From positions 310,001 through 374,000 of the forward strand of contig NZ_JACIDJ010000003.1 of the NCBI RefSeq assembly GCF_014196305.1: a stretch of 64,000 nt of DNA. Direction: 5' to 3'. Source of the stretch: Roseococcus suduntuyensis. Lineage in GTDB: Bacteria > Pseudomonadota > Alphaproteobacteria > Acetobacterales > Acetobacteraceae. Of this stretch, positions 23,421-32,283 are shown one piece after another. Both the position numbers and the translations under genes were made by a program. How positions within the stretch are numbered: the stretch's first letter is position 1; the number at the start of each line of letters is the position of its first letter. Under the pieces are notes generated by a model. It saw nothing but the letters and a program-made list of their open reading frames with translations. It was not told the origin of the DNA and searched no databases.

Positions 23421-23460
23421 GTTCCGGCACGGCCACCGTGTCCAGGCGGCCCACACCTTG

Positions 23461-23502
23461 AACCCGCAACCTGCCCCTGACGGGGTGGGCGGCGGGTTTT
23501 TT
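23461..23502 (+). terminator. Intrinsic terminator of ecfG-nepR
   Basis: The outer stem AACCCGC / GCGGGTT (23461-23467 and 23492-23498) encloses a second stem (TGCCCC/GGGGTG region) and is followed by TTTTTT ending at 23502. Confidence 0.8.
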
Positions 23503-23523
23503 CGTGTCCGCATCCTGACTTCA

Positions 23524-23565
23524 GGGCCCCTGGCATCGGGCCCCTGGCATCGGGCCCCTGACATC
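23524..23565. repeat. Three tandem copies of a 14-bp repeat
   Basis: GGGCCCCTGGCATC repeats at 23524 and 23538, with a third copy GGGCCCCTGACATC at 23552. It fills the space between the nepR terminator and the terminator of the convergent SYLF gene. Each unit contains the palindrome GGGCCC. Confidence 0.8.
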
Positions 23566-23572
23566 GGACAAG

Positions 23573-23604
23573 AAAAACCCCGCGTGGCACAGGGCCACGC
23601 GGGG
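23573..23604 (-). terminator. Intrinsic terminator of the SYLF gene
   Basis: A perfect 11-bp stem CCCCGCGTGGC / GCCACGCGGGG with a 5-nt loop is followed, on the minus strand, by UUUUU (A5 at 23573-23577). It lies 26 bp past the stop of the minus-strand gene. Confidence 0.85.
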
Positions 23605-23629
23605 CGTGCCGGCCTTGCGGCCGGGCGGA

Positions 23630-24193
23630 TTAGCGCTCCGGCGTGAAGCGCGTGATCTTGGTGCCGTTCAGCGCCAGCGCCGCCATCAGGCCCTGCTGGC
23701 CGAAGGTGATGGCATAGACGGGCTCGGCCAGCGTCGTGGAGGTCACGTTCGCCTGAAGGCCACGGTCCAGCGCCACCACCGACGGGCCGGTGCCGATTTC
23801 CCAGCCATCGGCGTTGTCCAGCGCGCGCAGCGCGGCTTCCGTCATGAAGAACATGGCCAGGCCCGAGGTCTGCGCGCCGGCCTGCAGGCCGAAGGAGGCG
23901 CCGACGATGCGGTAGTAGCCCTGGTGCGTGGCGCCGCGGCGCAGCGCGCCCTCGCCATACTGGCCGCCCACGATGAAGCCGCCCTGGATGATGCGCGGGA
24001 AGATCAGCACGGCCTGCGCCTGCGAGAAGAGCGGCGCGGCGTTTTCCATGACGCGCAGGCGGCGCTCGGCCTCGGCCACGTCGCGGCTGATCTCGGGTCC
24101 GGTGGCGGCGGCGGCGTCACGGGCCAGCGGCGCGCTGGCCAGCAGCCCGGCACCCGCGGCGAGGAGGGGGAATTGGCGTCGGGAAAGGTTCAT
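23630..24193 (-). CDS. SYLF (Ysc84) domain lipid-binding protein, exported
   Basis: A 187-residue protein with a twin-arginine-like signal (LSRRQFPLLAAGAGLLASAPLA) and a SYLF domain (about 45-187): AVLIFPRIIQGGFIVGGQYGEG, then GASFGLQAGAQTSGLAMFFM. SYLF proteins bind phosphoinositide-type or acidic lipids in eukaryotes, and bacterial members are envelope proteins of unknown role. The start at 24193 begins the signal directly. It is convergent with nepR. The 86 bp upstream to pdxY show no EcfG-like motif. Confidence 0.87.
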   Translation of the reverse strand: MNLSRRQFPLLAAGAGLLASAPLARDAAAATGPEISRDVAEAERRLRVMENAAPLFSQAQAVLIFPRIIQGGFIVGGQYGEGALRRGATHQGYYRIVGASFGLQAGAQTSGLAMFFMTEAALRALDNADGWEIGTGPSVVALDRGLQANVTSTTLAEPVYAITFGQQGLMAALALNGTKITRFTPER

Positions 24194-24279
24194 GGATCGG
24201 TGTTCCTTCGAGCGGCGCCGAGATGGCGCGCGTCTGCTGGCCCAACGCATGAACCTGAAGGCGGATGCAGCGGCCGGGG

Positions 24280-25122
24280 TTAAACCTGTTCCACCGCGAA
24301 GACCCGGCTGGGCGAGACGAACTCCTCCTGCGCCGCCACGGTCAGGATTTCGCGCGAGCCCGCCTCGGCCGTCCGCCGCAACAGGCCGAAGATGCTGGAG
24401 GCAGCGGCGGAGAGCGCCACCTCCGCTGAACCGCTCCGCAGCCGGTGGAACAGGAAGAGCGCCGCGATGGCATCCCCTGCCCCGTTCACGTTCAGCGGCA
24501 GCAGCGGCGTGGTGACGCGCCAGAACCGCCCGCCCTCGGCGGCCAGCATGGCGATACCCTCCGCGTCCTCGGCGTCGAAGCTGGTCAGCAGCACGCAGCG
24601 CGGGCCCATGTCCTGCAAGGCCGCGATGGCGGCCTTGGCGGAGGCGAGGTCCGTCACCGCGCGCCCCGTCAGCCATTCCAGCTCGAAGCGGTTGGGGGTC
24701 GCGATGTCGGCGCGGGGCATGGCGTGGTCGCGCAGCAGTTCCGGGATGCCGGGGCGCACGAAGACACCGCGCCCCACATCGCCGATCACGGGGTCGCAGC
24801 AATAGAGCGCCTGGGGGTTCGCGGCCTTGGCGCGCGAAACCGCGTCCAGGATGGCCTCGCCGATCTCGGGCCCGCCCATGTAGCCCGACAGCACCGCGTC
24901 GCAGCGCGCCATCGCGCCCCGCTCCTCGATCCCCTGCACGCAATCGCGCACCAGCCCCGCCTCGAACACCTGGCCGCGCCAGGCGCCATAGCCCGTGTGG
25001 TTGCTGAACTGGACGGTGTGGATGCCCCAGACCTCGGCGCCGAGCCGCTGGAGGGGAAACATGGCGGAGGCATTGCCCACATGGCCATAGGCCACCCAGG
25101 ACTGGATGGAGAGGATGTTCAT
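24280..25122 (-). CDS. pdxY: Pyridoxal kinase
   Basis: A 280-residue ribokinase-fold enzyme that phosphorylates pyridoxal to PLP in vitamin B6 salvage. Family signs are [18 protein letters not shown] at the N-terminus, [11 protein letters not shown] (about 39-49), [13 protein letters not shown] (about 147) and the catalytic [13 protein letters not shown] (about 221-233). The length fits PdxY (about 287). It is a single gene, divergent from the Bug protein gene. PdxK is a possible alternative name. Confidence 0.93.
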   Translation of the reverse strand: MNILSIQSWVAYGHVGNASAMFPLQRLGAEVWGIHTVQFSNHTGYGAWRGQVFEAGLVRDCVQGIEERGAMARCDAVLSGYMGGPEIGEAILDAVSRAKAANPQALYCCDPVIGDVGRGVFVRPGIPELLRDHAMPRADIATPNRFELEWLTGRAVTDLASAKAAIAALQDMGPRCVLLTSFDAEDAEGIAMLAAEGGRFWRVTTPLLPLNVNGAGDAIAALFLFHRLRSGSAEVALSAAASSIFGLLRRTAEAGSREILTVAAQEEFVSPSRVFAVEQV

Positions 25123-25223
25123 CGCGAAGCGAGGGTTACTCCCGCCGCGCGGGCTTGCCCACCCGGGTTTCCCACATGGGCCGGCCTTGCGGGCAGCGGC
25201 GCCGGGATGCGAGGCTCGACGCC

Positions 25224-26180
25224 ATGCGATGGCTCCTGCTGGTGATGCTGCTGCTGCCCTGTCCCGGGGTTGCGGCCGCGCGCGCGGAGCCGGCCGAGGC
25301 CTGGCCCACCCGCGACATCCGCATCATCGTCCCCTTCCCCCCCGGCGACGCGGCGGACAGCGAGGCGCGGCGCCTGGCCGGCCACTACACCGAGGTGTTC
25401 GGCGTCAACTTCGTGGTGGACAACCGGCCGGGCGTCTCGGGCCGCATGGGCACCGAGATCAGCGCGCGGCTGGCATCCGATGGCTACACCCTCATCATGA
25501 CCGCCAGCGGGCCGCTGACGCTGGTGCCGCAGATCCTGGGCGCGGGCTATGACCCGCTGGTGAGCTTCGAGCCGGTGCTGCTGCCCGCCGCCATGCCCCT
25601 GCTGCTGCTGGCGCCCGACGGCCCCGCCTATGCCCGCGTGCAGGACCTGGTGCTGCGCGCGCGGGGCCAGCGGCGCGGGCTCGCGGCGTGCTCCACCGGC
25701 ATCGCGACCCCTTCGCACATCGCCGCCGTGCTCTTCGCCCGCAGCCTGGACCTCGATTTCGTGCATGTGCCCTATCGCGGTTCCTACGCCGCCATGACGG
25801 ATGTGATGGCCGCGCGCTGCGACATGCTGTTCGACAACGCGGCCTCGGCCGGGCGGCATGCGCGGGCGGGGCGGGTGCGGGCGGTGGCCATCACCACCGA
25901 TGCGCCGCAGACCGCCTGGCCGGGCGTGCCGGCGCTGGAGGGCGTGCGGCTTTCCACCTTCTCCGTGCTGGTGGCGCCCGGGGGGACGCATCGCCTCATC
26001 GTGTCGCAGCTGAACGACATCGGGCGCCGCTTCCTCGCGCGGCCGGAGGAACGCGCGCGCATCCTGGCCGAAGGCGGTGCGCCGCTGGACCTCGCGCCCT
26101 CGCAAATCCGCAGCTATCTCCGGCAAGAGATCGCGGGGTGGAACGCCATCCTGCGCGGAATTGACCTCGCCCGGGACTGA
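25224..26180 (+). CDS. Bug family tripartite tricarboxylate-type substrate-binding protein
   Basis: A 318-residue periplasmic binding protein. The Sec signal ([21 protein letters not shown]) is followed by the Bug hallmark [20 protein letters not shown] and by [36 protein letters not shown] near 190 is the second family block. Most Bug genes in Acetobacteraceae are orphans without their TctA/TctB permease, as here. The ligand is unknown. The start at 25224 begins the signal peptide. The diguanylate cyclase gene starts 2 bp after its stop, so the two are probably co-transcribed and could form a sensing pair. Confidence 0.88.
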   Translation: MRWLLLVMLLLPCPGVAAARAEPAEAWPTRDIRIIVPFPPGDAADSEARRLAGHYTEVFGVNFVVDNRPGVSGRMGTEISARLASDGYTLIMTASGPLTLVPQILGAGYDPLVSFEPVLLPAAMPLLLLAPDGPAYARVQDLVLRARGQRRGLAACSTGIATPSHIAAVLFARSLDLDFVHVPYRGSYAAMTDVMAARCDMLFDNAASAGRHARAGRVRAVAITTDAPQTAWPGVPALEGVRLSTFSVLVAPGGTHRLIVSQLNDIGRRFLARPEERARILAEGGAPLDLAPSQIRSYLRQEIAGWNAILRGIDLARD

Positions 26181-26182
26181 AC

Positions 26183-27013
26183 ATGGATTCGATGACCGCC
26201 TGGAACTGGAGCTTCCTGCTGCTCCGGGCCGCCACAACCATCGCCTGCGTCGTGGCGGCCGTGGCCGTGGCGCGGCACGGGCGCGGGCGGCGCGGCACGG
26301 GCTGGGGGTATCGCGCCGGCGCCATCCTTTATCTGCTTTTGCTGGCCGGGCTGACCATGGCCGAGGCCTATGGGCAGATCACGACCTGGGCGGGGTTAAG
26401 CACGCCATTGCTGGGCTGGTTCTGGCTGGGGACGGACCTCGTCATCCCGCTCGCCGTGCTGCTGCTGCTGCGCATCCTGCGCGAGCGCAACGCGCTGGCG
26501 GGGCAGCTCGCCGCGGCCGCCCGGCATGACCCGCTGACCGGCCTGCCCAACCGCGCGGGCTTCGCCGAGGAGGTGGCGCATGCCCTGGCGCGGGCGGCGC
26601 GCGAGAGGGTTCCCGTATCGGCCGCGATGCTCGACCTCGACCGCTTCAAGCGCGTCAATGACGGCTGGGGCCATGCGGCGGGCGATGCGGTGCTGCGCGG
26701 CGCCGCCGATGCCATGCGCCAGGCCATGCGCCCGGGCGACATCCTGGCGCGCATGGGCGGCGAGGAATTCGCGCTGCTGCTGCCGGGCCTGGACGCGCAA
26801 TCCGCCCTGCCCGTGCTCGACCGGGTGCGGGCCGCGGTGGAGCAGGCCGTGCCCCACCCGGGCGGGGCTGATGAGCGGGTGACGCTCTCGGCCGGCGTCG
26901 CCACCCTCGCCACCCCCAGCAATGAGGCCCTGGAGGCGGCGCTGCGGGCGGCGGATGGCGCGCTCTATGCGGCCAAGGCGGCGGGGCGCAACCGCGCCCT
27001 GCCGGCGGCCTGA
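26183..27013 (+). CDS. Membrane diguanylate cyclase (GGDEF)
   Basis: A 276-residue protein with three membrane helices (about 10-30, 44-65, 75-98) and a GGDEF domain (about 110-276). The active site is intact as GGEEF, and an inhibitory I-site RPGD precedes it by five residues, so it should make c-di-GMP with product feedback. Other marks are DPLTGLPNRAGF and LDLDRFKRVND. No dedicated sensory domain is present. It directly follows a Bug-type binding protein gene, which may supply a periplasmic signal (inference). Confidence 0.93.
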   Translation: MDSMTAWNWSFLLLRAATTIACVVAAVAVARHGRGRRGTGWGYRAGAILYLLLLAGLTMAEAYGQITTWAGLSTPLLGWFWLGTDLVIPLAVLLLLRILRERNALAGQLAAAARHDPLTGLPNRAGFAEEVAHALARAARERVPVSAAMLDLDRFKRVNDGWGHAAGDAVLRGAADAMRQAMRPGDILARMGGEEFALLLPGLDAQSALPVLDRVRAAVEQAVPHPGGADERVTLSAGVATLATPSNEALEAALRAADGALYAAKAAGRNRALPAA

Positions 27014-27020
27014 GGCAGGC

Positions 27021-28151
27021 TCAGGCGGCGAATTCCGCGCGCACCTTGTCCGTGTGCGCGCCGAGTGCGGGCACCGGTCCCAGCGCCCGCGGCCCGTCGC
27101 TGAAGCGCGCGGCGGGGGCAGCGATGGCGATGGGGCCCTTCTCTGTCTCGACGGTGACGCGGCGCAGGGCGGGGTGCTTCGCCAACCCGTCCACGCCGTT
27201 CACGAAGCCATAGGCGGTGTTGGCGGCCTCCAGCTTGGCCACGCATTCCTCGCGCGTGCGCGCGGCGAAGACGGCGGCGATGTGCGCGTCCACCATCGGG
27301 CGGTGCGCCACGCGCTCCACATTGCTGCGGAAGCCCTCGCGCTGGGGCAGCGTGGCGTCGTCCAGGAAGTTCGCGGCGAATTGCGCCCATTCGCGCTCGT
27401 TCTGGATGGAGATCAGGATCAGCGCGCCATCCCGCGTCTCGAAGGCGCCATAGGGGCAGAGCGAGGGGTGGGCGAGGCCGATGCGCTGGGGCGCCTTGCC
27501 CGTGCCCTCGAAATACAGCAGCGGCACGTTCATCCAGTCCGCCATGCCGTCGAAGAGGCTGACGGCCACACCCTTGCCGCGGCCCGTGATGCCACGCTCG
27601 ATCAGCGCCTCCAGCACGGCGGCGTGGGCGTTCATGCCGCAGGCGATGTCGCAGGCGGAGACACCCACGCGCCCCGGCCCCTCGGCGCGGCCGGTCACGC
27701 TGCAAAGCCCGCTTTCCGCCTGCACCAGCAGGTCATAGGCCTTCATGGAGGCGTATTCGCCTTCCTCGCCATAGCCCGAGATGTCCACGGTGATCAGGCG
27801 CGGGTGGCGTTCGCGCAGCGCCGCGCTGCCGAACCCCGCGCGGGCCATCGCACCCGGCGCGAGATTCTGGATGAAGACGTCGGCCTTCTCCAGCAGACGG
27901 GCCAGCAGCGCCTTGTCGTCCGCCTGCTTGATGTCGAGGCAGATGCTCTCCTTGCCGCGGTTCAGCCAGACGAAATAGGTGGAAAGCCCGTTGCAGGCGG
28001 CGTCATAGCCGCGCGCGAAATCCCCCTCGGCGCGCTCGATCTTGATGACGCGCGCCCCCGCGTCGCACAGCTTGGCCGAGCAGGTGGGGGCCGCCACCGC
28101 CTGTTCCATCGAGACTACGAGCAGGCCTTCAAGTGGCTTTCCGGGCGTCAT
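27021..28151 (-). CDS. CaiB/BaiF family CoA transferase
   Basis: A 376-residue class III CoA transferase that moves CoA between carboxylic acids. KPLEGLLVVSMEQAVAAPTC opens the protein, RGKESICLDIK follows near 60, and the conserved QNLAPGAMARAGFG region lies near 95 with the catalytic-type aspartate downstream. The start MTPGKPLEG at 28151 is preferred to one 11 codons upstream. The substrate is unknown. Acyl-CoA metabolism is also served by the acyl-CoA dehydrogenase 2 kb away on the same strand. Confidence 0.9.
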   Translation of the reverse strand: MTPGKPLEGLLVVSMEQAVAAPTCSAKLCDAGARVIKIERAEGDFARGYDAACNGLSTYFVWLNRGKESICLDIKQADDKALLARLLEKADVFIQNLAPGAMARAGFGSAALRERHPRLITVDISGYGEEGEYASMKAYDLLVQAESGLCSVTGRAEGPGRVGVSACDIACGMNAHAAVLEALIERGITGRGKGVAVSLFDGMADWMNVPLLYFEGTGKAPQRIGLAHPSLCPYGAFETRDGALILISIQNEREWAQFAANFLDDATLPQREGFRSNVERVAHRPMVDAHIAAVFAARTREECVAKLEAANTAYGFVNGVDGLAKHPALRRVTVETEKGPIAIAAPAARFSDGPRALGPVPALGAHTDKVRAEFAA

Positions 28152-28238
28152 GCGCTTCCCCCAAACTACACAGGCCAGGAACATGCCACCGCGGCGCGGG
28201 CGCGTTAAGCCGCGCGGCCCCTGACTGGCGCCAGGGCC

Positions 28239-29918
28239 TCAATCCTGATCGAACTCCAGCACCGCCTCCTGCCGCCCCTCGGCCCCCGGGCGAAGGCGCA
28301 TCGCATCCGTCTTGTGGCGCAGCAGCAGCAGGGCGATGCGCCGCAGGTCCGGCTCGTCGGGCGGGGTGGCGGGGTCCAGGGGCGCGATGGGCGCACCCTG
28401 CCAGGCCAGCGTCAGGCGCAGCACCGGGTCGGTGTTCTCCATGCGGAGATGCACGGCACCGCCGGAGCCGATCTCCTCCTGGGCCAGCAGGGCGAATTCC
28501 TCCAGCGCGCCACCCACCCGGTCGGCCACGGCGCGGCGCACGCCCCATTGCTGCAAGGGCGCGCGCGCCGCATCCAGCAGGGCCGGCACGCCCTCGGCCG
28601 GGTGCCATTCCAGCGCCACCTCCCGCGCAAGGCCGATCCGCAGCAGCGGCCCCAGCACCAGCGCGACCGCCAGCGCCAGCGCCAGCGAGGAGAAGGTCAG
28701 CGCCTGCACCGCGAAGGGCAGGTCCGCGTAGAGGCCGGGGATCAGCGCGCCCGAGAGCCCCACCACCAGCGAGACGCCCAGCAGCACCGTCCGCCGCGGG
28801 TCCAGCAGGCGCTGCGTGATGGTGATGAAGCCCGAGGCGATGATGAAGGCCGAGACGTAGAGCAGTGCCGCGCCCAGCACCCCCTGCGGGATCAGCAGCA
28901 TCCAGACCCCGGCGGAGGGGATGAAGGCCAGCCCCACCCAGATGGCCCCCGCCGCCAGCCCCACCACGCGCGACCGCACGCCGGACGCGACCGCGAGGCC
29001 CACGCTGCCCGTGTAGCTGTTCATCCCCGGCAGGCCCATGCACCCGGCCAGCGCCGTGCCCATGCCATCGGCCAGCACGCCGCCGCGAATGCTGCGCTGG
29101 TCGGGGCGGGTCCAGTCGGGGTCCTCGGCGCGCTGGGCGGCGATGATGTCGCCCATGCAGCGCACCAGGCTCGCCAGGGCGCCCAGCAGGAAGCCGGGCA
29201 GCAGGGCCCAGTTGAAGCTGGGCATCACGGGCGGGCCGTCCAGCAGGCTGACCCCCTGCACGGCGGGGGCCTCGGGTGCGCTGCCCAGCAGCAGCGCCAG
29301 CGCCGTGCCGCCCAGCATCCCCGCCAGCACCGCGAGGGGCCGCAGGCGCGGCGGGCCCCAGATGGCGAGCGCCACGATCAGCGCGAAGGTGGCGATGCCG
29401 ACGACGCGCTGCACCCCCCCGGCCGGATCGGCGGGGGAGCCGAGCGCGATCAGCCGGACGGACAGAATGCCGAGCGCAAGGCCCACCAACAGCACGATGA
29501 GGCCGATGATCTCGTTCGGCACCTGGTTGCGCAGCCGCCGCACGAAGGGCGAGAGCACCATCTGCGTCAGGCCGGCCACGAGGGTCATGCCGGCCACGTC
29601 CGCGAGGCCGCTGCGCTGCGCGACGACGACCGAGAGCGGCAGGTAGATGGCGGTGAAGATGCCACAGATGAGATAGCCGGAGCCGATGCCCCAGCGCCCC
29701 CAGCATTGCAGCAGGGTGGCGATGCCCATGGCCAGCATGGACCATTGCAGCACCGCGGCCTTCAGCGCGACATCCGCGCCGGCCGCCTCGGCCACCAGCA
29801 GCGGGAAGCCGAGTGTCACGGCCGCCAGCCCCGCCTGCTGCAAGGCCGCGGCCAGCAGCAGGGGAATGGGCGGAGTCTCTTGCAGGCGCCAGATGGCGGG
29901 TGCGCCTGCGGGGGGCAT
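28239..29918 (-). CDS. NCS2-type nucleobase permease fused to a degenerate RsbW-like ATPase domain
   Basis: A 559-residue protein. Residues about 1-425 form a xanthine/uracil permease-type transporter with roughly 12-14 helices (GSGYLICGIFTAIYLPLS, GLPGMNSYTGSVGLAVASGV). Residues about 433-559 are soluble and resemble an anti-sigma-type HATPase_c_2 domain: VADRVGGALEEFALLAQEE aligns with the N-box region, AWQGAPIAPLDP with the G1 box and RPGAEGRQEAVLEF with the last strand. The N-box asparagine is missing, so ATP binding is doubtful. It overlaps the acyl-CoA dehydrogenase gene as TGATG. The fusion is unusual and the domain call is tentative. Confidence 0.75.
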   Translation of the reverse strand: MPPAGAPAIWRLQETPPIPLLLAAALQQAGLAAVTLGFPLLVAEAAGADVALKAAVLQWSMLAMGIATLLQCWGRWGIGSGYLICGIFTAIYLPLSVVVAQRSGLADVAGMTLVAGLTQMVLSPFVRRLRNQVPNEIIGLIVLLVGLALGILSVRLIALGSPADPAGGVQRVVGIATFALIVALAIWGPPRLRPLAVLAGMLGGTALALLLGSAPEAPAVQGVSLLDGPPVMPSFNWALLPGFLLGALASLVRCMGDIIAAQRAEDPDWTRPDQRSIRGGVLADGMGTALAGCMGLPGMNSYTGSVGLAVASGVRSRVVGLAAGAIWVGLAFIPSAGVWMLLIPQGVLGAALLYVSAFIIASGFITITQRLLDPRRTVLLGVSLVVGLSGALIPGLYADLPFAVQALTFSSLALALAVALVLGPLLRIGLAREVALEWHPAEGVPALLDAARAPLQQWGVRRAVADRVGGALEEFALLAQEEIGSGGAVHLRMENTDPVLRLTLAWQGAPIAPLDPATPPDEPDLRRIALLLLRHKTDAMRLRPGAEGRQEAVLEFDQD

Positions 29919-31081
29919 CAGTAGCTGCGCGGCATGCCCAGCACATGCTCCCCGATGTAGGAGAGGACGAGGTTGGTGCTGATGGGCGCCACCTGATAGA
30001 GCCGCGCCTCGCGGAACTTGCGCTCCACATCGTATTCCTCGGCGAAGCCGAAGCCGCCATGGGTCTGCACGCAGGCCTCTGCCGCCGCCCAGGCGGCGTC
30101 GGCGGCGAGCATCTTGCCCATGTTGGCCTCTTCGCCGCAGGGGATGCCGGCCTCGAACTTCTCCAGCCCCTGCTTCACGATAGCCTCGGCCGCGCGCATC
30201 TGGGCATAGGCCTTGGCGATGGGGAACTGCACGCCCTGGTTCTGGCCGATGGGGCGGCCGAACAGCACGCGCTCCTTGCTGTAGGCCACCGACTTCTGGG
30301 TGAACCACTTGGCGTCACCGATGGATTCCGAGGCGATCAGCAGGCGCTCGGCATTCATCCCGTCCAGGATGTAGCGGAAGCCGCGGCCCTCGACGCCCAC
30401 CAGGTTCTCGGCCGGAACCTCCATGTTGTCGAAGAAGACCTCGCAGGAATTGTGGTTCATCATGGTGCGGATGGGGCGGATGGTCAGGCCCTTCGCGGTC
30501 CGCATGTCCACGATGAAGGTGGACAGGCCCTCGGTCTTCTTCGTCACCTGGTCCTTGGGCGTGGTGCGGGCCAGCAGCAGCATCAGGTCGCTGTGTTCCG
30601 CGCGGCTGGTCCAGATCTTCTGGCCGTTGACGATGTACTTGTCGCCTTCCTTCCGGGCAAAGGTGCGCAGGTTGGTCGTGTCCGTGCCGGAGGTGGGCTC
30701 GGTGACGCCGAAGGCCTGCAGGCGGAGTTCGCCGCTGGCGATGCCGGGCAGGTAGCGCTGCTTCTGGTCCGCGCTGCCGTGCTTCAGGATGGTGCCCATG
30801 ATGTACATCTGGGCATGGCAGGCGGCGCCATTGCAGCCTTCCTGGTGGATGGTCTCCAGGATGGCGGCGGCGGCCGAGAGCGGCAGGCCCGCGCCGCCGA
30901 ACTCCTCGGGAATCAGCGCGCCGAGATAGCCCGCCTCGGTCAGGGCCTTGACGAATTCGGTCGGGTAGCCGCGGCGCGTGTCCAGTTCGCGCCAGTATTC
31001 GCCGGGGAACCGCGCGCAGAGCTTGCGGACCTCCTCGCGGATTTCGGCGTGGGGGTCGGCGGCGATCAGCGGCTGGTCCAT
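29918..31081 (-). CDS. Acyl-CoA dehydrogenase
   Basis: A 387-residue FAD enzyme that introduces the alpha,beta double bond into acyl-CoA. The signature FGVTEPTSGTDTTNLRTFA (about 122-140) binds FAD and substrate. GQKIWTSRAEHSD follows near 155, and the C-terminal QTHGGFGFAEEYDVERKFREARLY (read in parts) holds the usual active-site loop. The length is standard (about 385). The start MDQPLIAAD at 31081 is chosen because upstream frame text is non-family. It is translationally coupled to the permease gene, a pairing whose sense is unclear. Confidence 0.92.
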   Translation of the reverse strand: MDQPLIAADPHAEIREEVRKLCARFPGEYWRELDTRRGYPTEFVKALTEAGYLGALIPEEFGGAGLPLSAAAAILETIHQEGCNGAACHAQMYIMGTILKHGSADQKQRYLPGIASGELRLQAFGVTEPTSGTDTTNLRTFARKEGDKYIVNGQKIWTSRAEHSDLMLLLARTTPKDQVTKKTEGLSTFIVDMRTAKGLTIRPIRTMMNHNSCEVFFDNMEVPAENLVGVEGRGFRYILDGMNAERLLIASESIGDAKWFTQKSVAYSKERVLFGRPIGQNQGVQFPIAKAYAQMRAAEAIVKQGLEKFEAGIPCGEEANMGKMLAADAAWAAAEACVQTHGGFGFAEEYDVERKFREARLYQVAPISTNLVLSYIGEHVLGMPRSY

Positions 31082-31167
31082 GGCGGGTCTCCCTCTTCGT
31101 TTCCGATTAGGGCGCGACCCGCCTGACGGCAAGGGCGCAGCGGGACCCGCCGCGCGGTTGAGGCCCG

Positions 31168-31632
31168 CTACTCCTCCTCGCGCCGCACCCGCTGCTGCAC
31201 CACCGGCCGCGACGGCCCCGCCCCCTGCCGCCCGATCGGAATGGACCGCACCTTCACCTCCGGCATCGGCCGCTGGAGGTCTATGTGCAGCAGCCCGTTG
31301 TCGAGGAAGGCGCCCTCGATCTCGATGCCCTCGGCCAGCACGAAGGCGCGCTGGAACTGCCGCGCCGCGATGCCGCGGTGAATGAAGACCCGCCCTTCCG
31401 TGTCGTCGCGCTGCCGCCCGCGGATCACCAACTGGTTGTCCTCCTGCGTGATCGCGAGGTCCTCCATGGCGAAGCCCGCCACCGCCAGCGTGATGCGAAG
31501 CCTGGCCGGCCCCGTCTGCTCGATATTGTAGGGCGGGTAGCCATCCGCGCTTTTCTGCACGCGGTCGAGCATCTGCTCGAGGTGGTCGAAGCCCAGGAAC
31601 AAGGGCGAGCCGAACACCGAGGAACGGGACAT
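31168..31632 (-). CDS. Small heat shock protein, Hsp20 / alpha-crystallin family
   Basis: A 154-residue chaperone that holds unfolding proteins. The alpha-crystallin domain spans about 35-130: PPYNIEQTGPARLRITLAVAG, NQLVIRGRQ, FIHRGIAARQFQRAFVLAEG and GLLHIDL. The N-terminus RSSVFGSPLFLGFDHLEQML is of the IbpA/HspD type of alphaproteobacteria. The C-terminal tail has IPI, the oligomerisation motif. A CTTGCAA-N16-CCAATT arrangement at 31723-31695 (minus) weakly resembles a sigma-32 promoter and is not called. GGAGG lies before the ATG. Confidence 0.92.
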   Translation of the reverse strand: MSRSSVFGSPLFLGFDHLEQMLDRVQKSADGYPPYNIEQTGPARLRITLAVAGFAMEDLAITQEDNQLVIRGRQRDDTEGRVFIHRGIAARQFQRAFVLAEGIEIEGAFLDNGLLHIDLQRPMPEVKVRSIPIGRQGAGPSRPVVQQRVRREEE

Positions 31633-31755
31633 GGGGCCTCCTGACCGCAGCGAGCCGTGGCGCGCCCCGGAAGAGGCAGCGCGCCTCGTTGCAGAATTGG
31701 CCCGGCACGGGCCTTGTTGCAAGGCGGCGCGTGGGGGGCTACCTCCGCGCCGGCC

Positions 31756-32283
31756 ATGACGGACGAAACCCTCCCCATCCTCTACGTGCCCGACCCGCGG
31801 CTGCGGAAGAAGGCGCGCCCCGTGGCGCAAGGCGATGGGGATGCCGTGCGCGCCCTCGCCGCGCGCATGCTCGCCACCATGTACGCCGCCCCCGGCATCG
31901 GGCTGGCGGCCCCCCAGGTGGGGTCGGACCTGCGCCTCATCGTCGTGGATGTGGGCGGCAAGGAGACGCCGGCGCCCATGGTGCTGGTGAACCCCGAGAT
32001 CATCGCCGCCAGCCGCGAGATGGAGGTGCGCGAGGAAGGCTGCCTCTCGCTGCCCGGCCAATACGCGGATGTGGAGCGGCCGGCGCGCATCCAGCTGCGC
32101 TGGCTGGAGCTGGACGGCACGAAGCGGGAGGCCGAGGCGGACGGGCTGCTGGGCGTCTGCCTCCAGCACGAGATCGACCACCTGAACGGCGTGCTCTTCG
32201 TGGACCATCTCTCCGCGCTGAAGCGCAACATGCTGCTGCGCAAGCTCGCCAAGGAGCTCAAGGCGCGGGAGAGCCGGGATTAG
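31756..32283 (+). CDS. def: Peptide deformylase
   Basis: A 175-residue metalloenzyme that removes the formyl group from new proteins. All three motifs are intact: [10 protein letters not shown] (about 46), EEGCLSLPG (about 94) and the metal-binding [12 protein letters not shown] (about 136). It is the first gene of def-fmt-truA. Its stop overlaps the proposed fmt start. The start at 31756 gives the family N-terminus [13 protein letters not shown] soon after. Frame-open sequence before it is not conserved. Confidence 0.95.
   Translation: MTDETLPILYVPDPRLRKKARPVAQGDGDAVRALAARMLATMYAAPGIGLAAPQVGSDLRLIVVDVGGKETPAPMVLVNPEIIAASREMEVREEGCLSLPGQYADVERPARIQLRWLELDGTKREAEADGLLGVCLQHEIDHLNGVLFVDHLSALKRNMLLRKLAKELKARESRD

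Noticed and set aside
31695-31723. Sigma-32 heat-shock promoter for the Hsp20 gene
   Set aside because: CTTGCAA-N16-CCAATT matches only loosely, and the -10 is not CCCATNT-like. Noted in the gene entry only.
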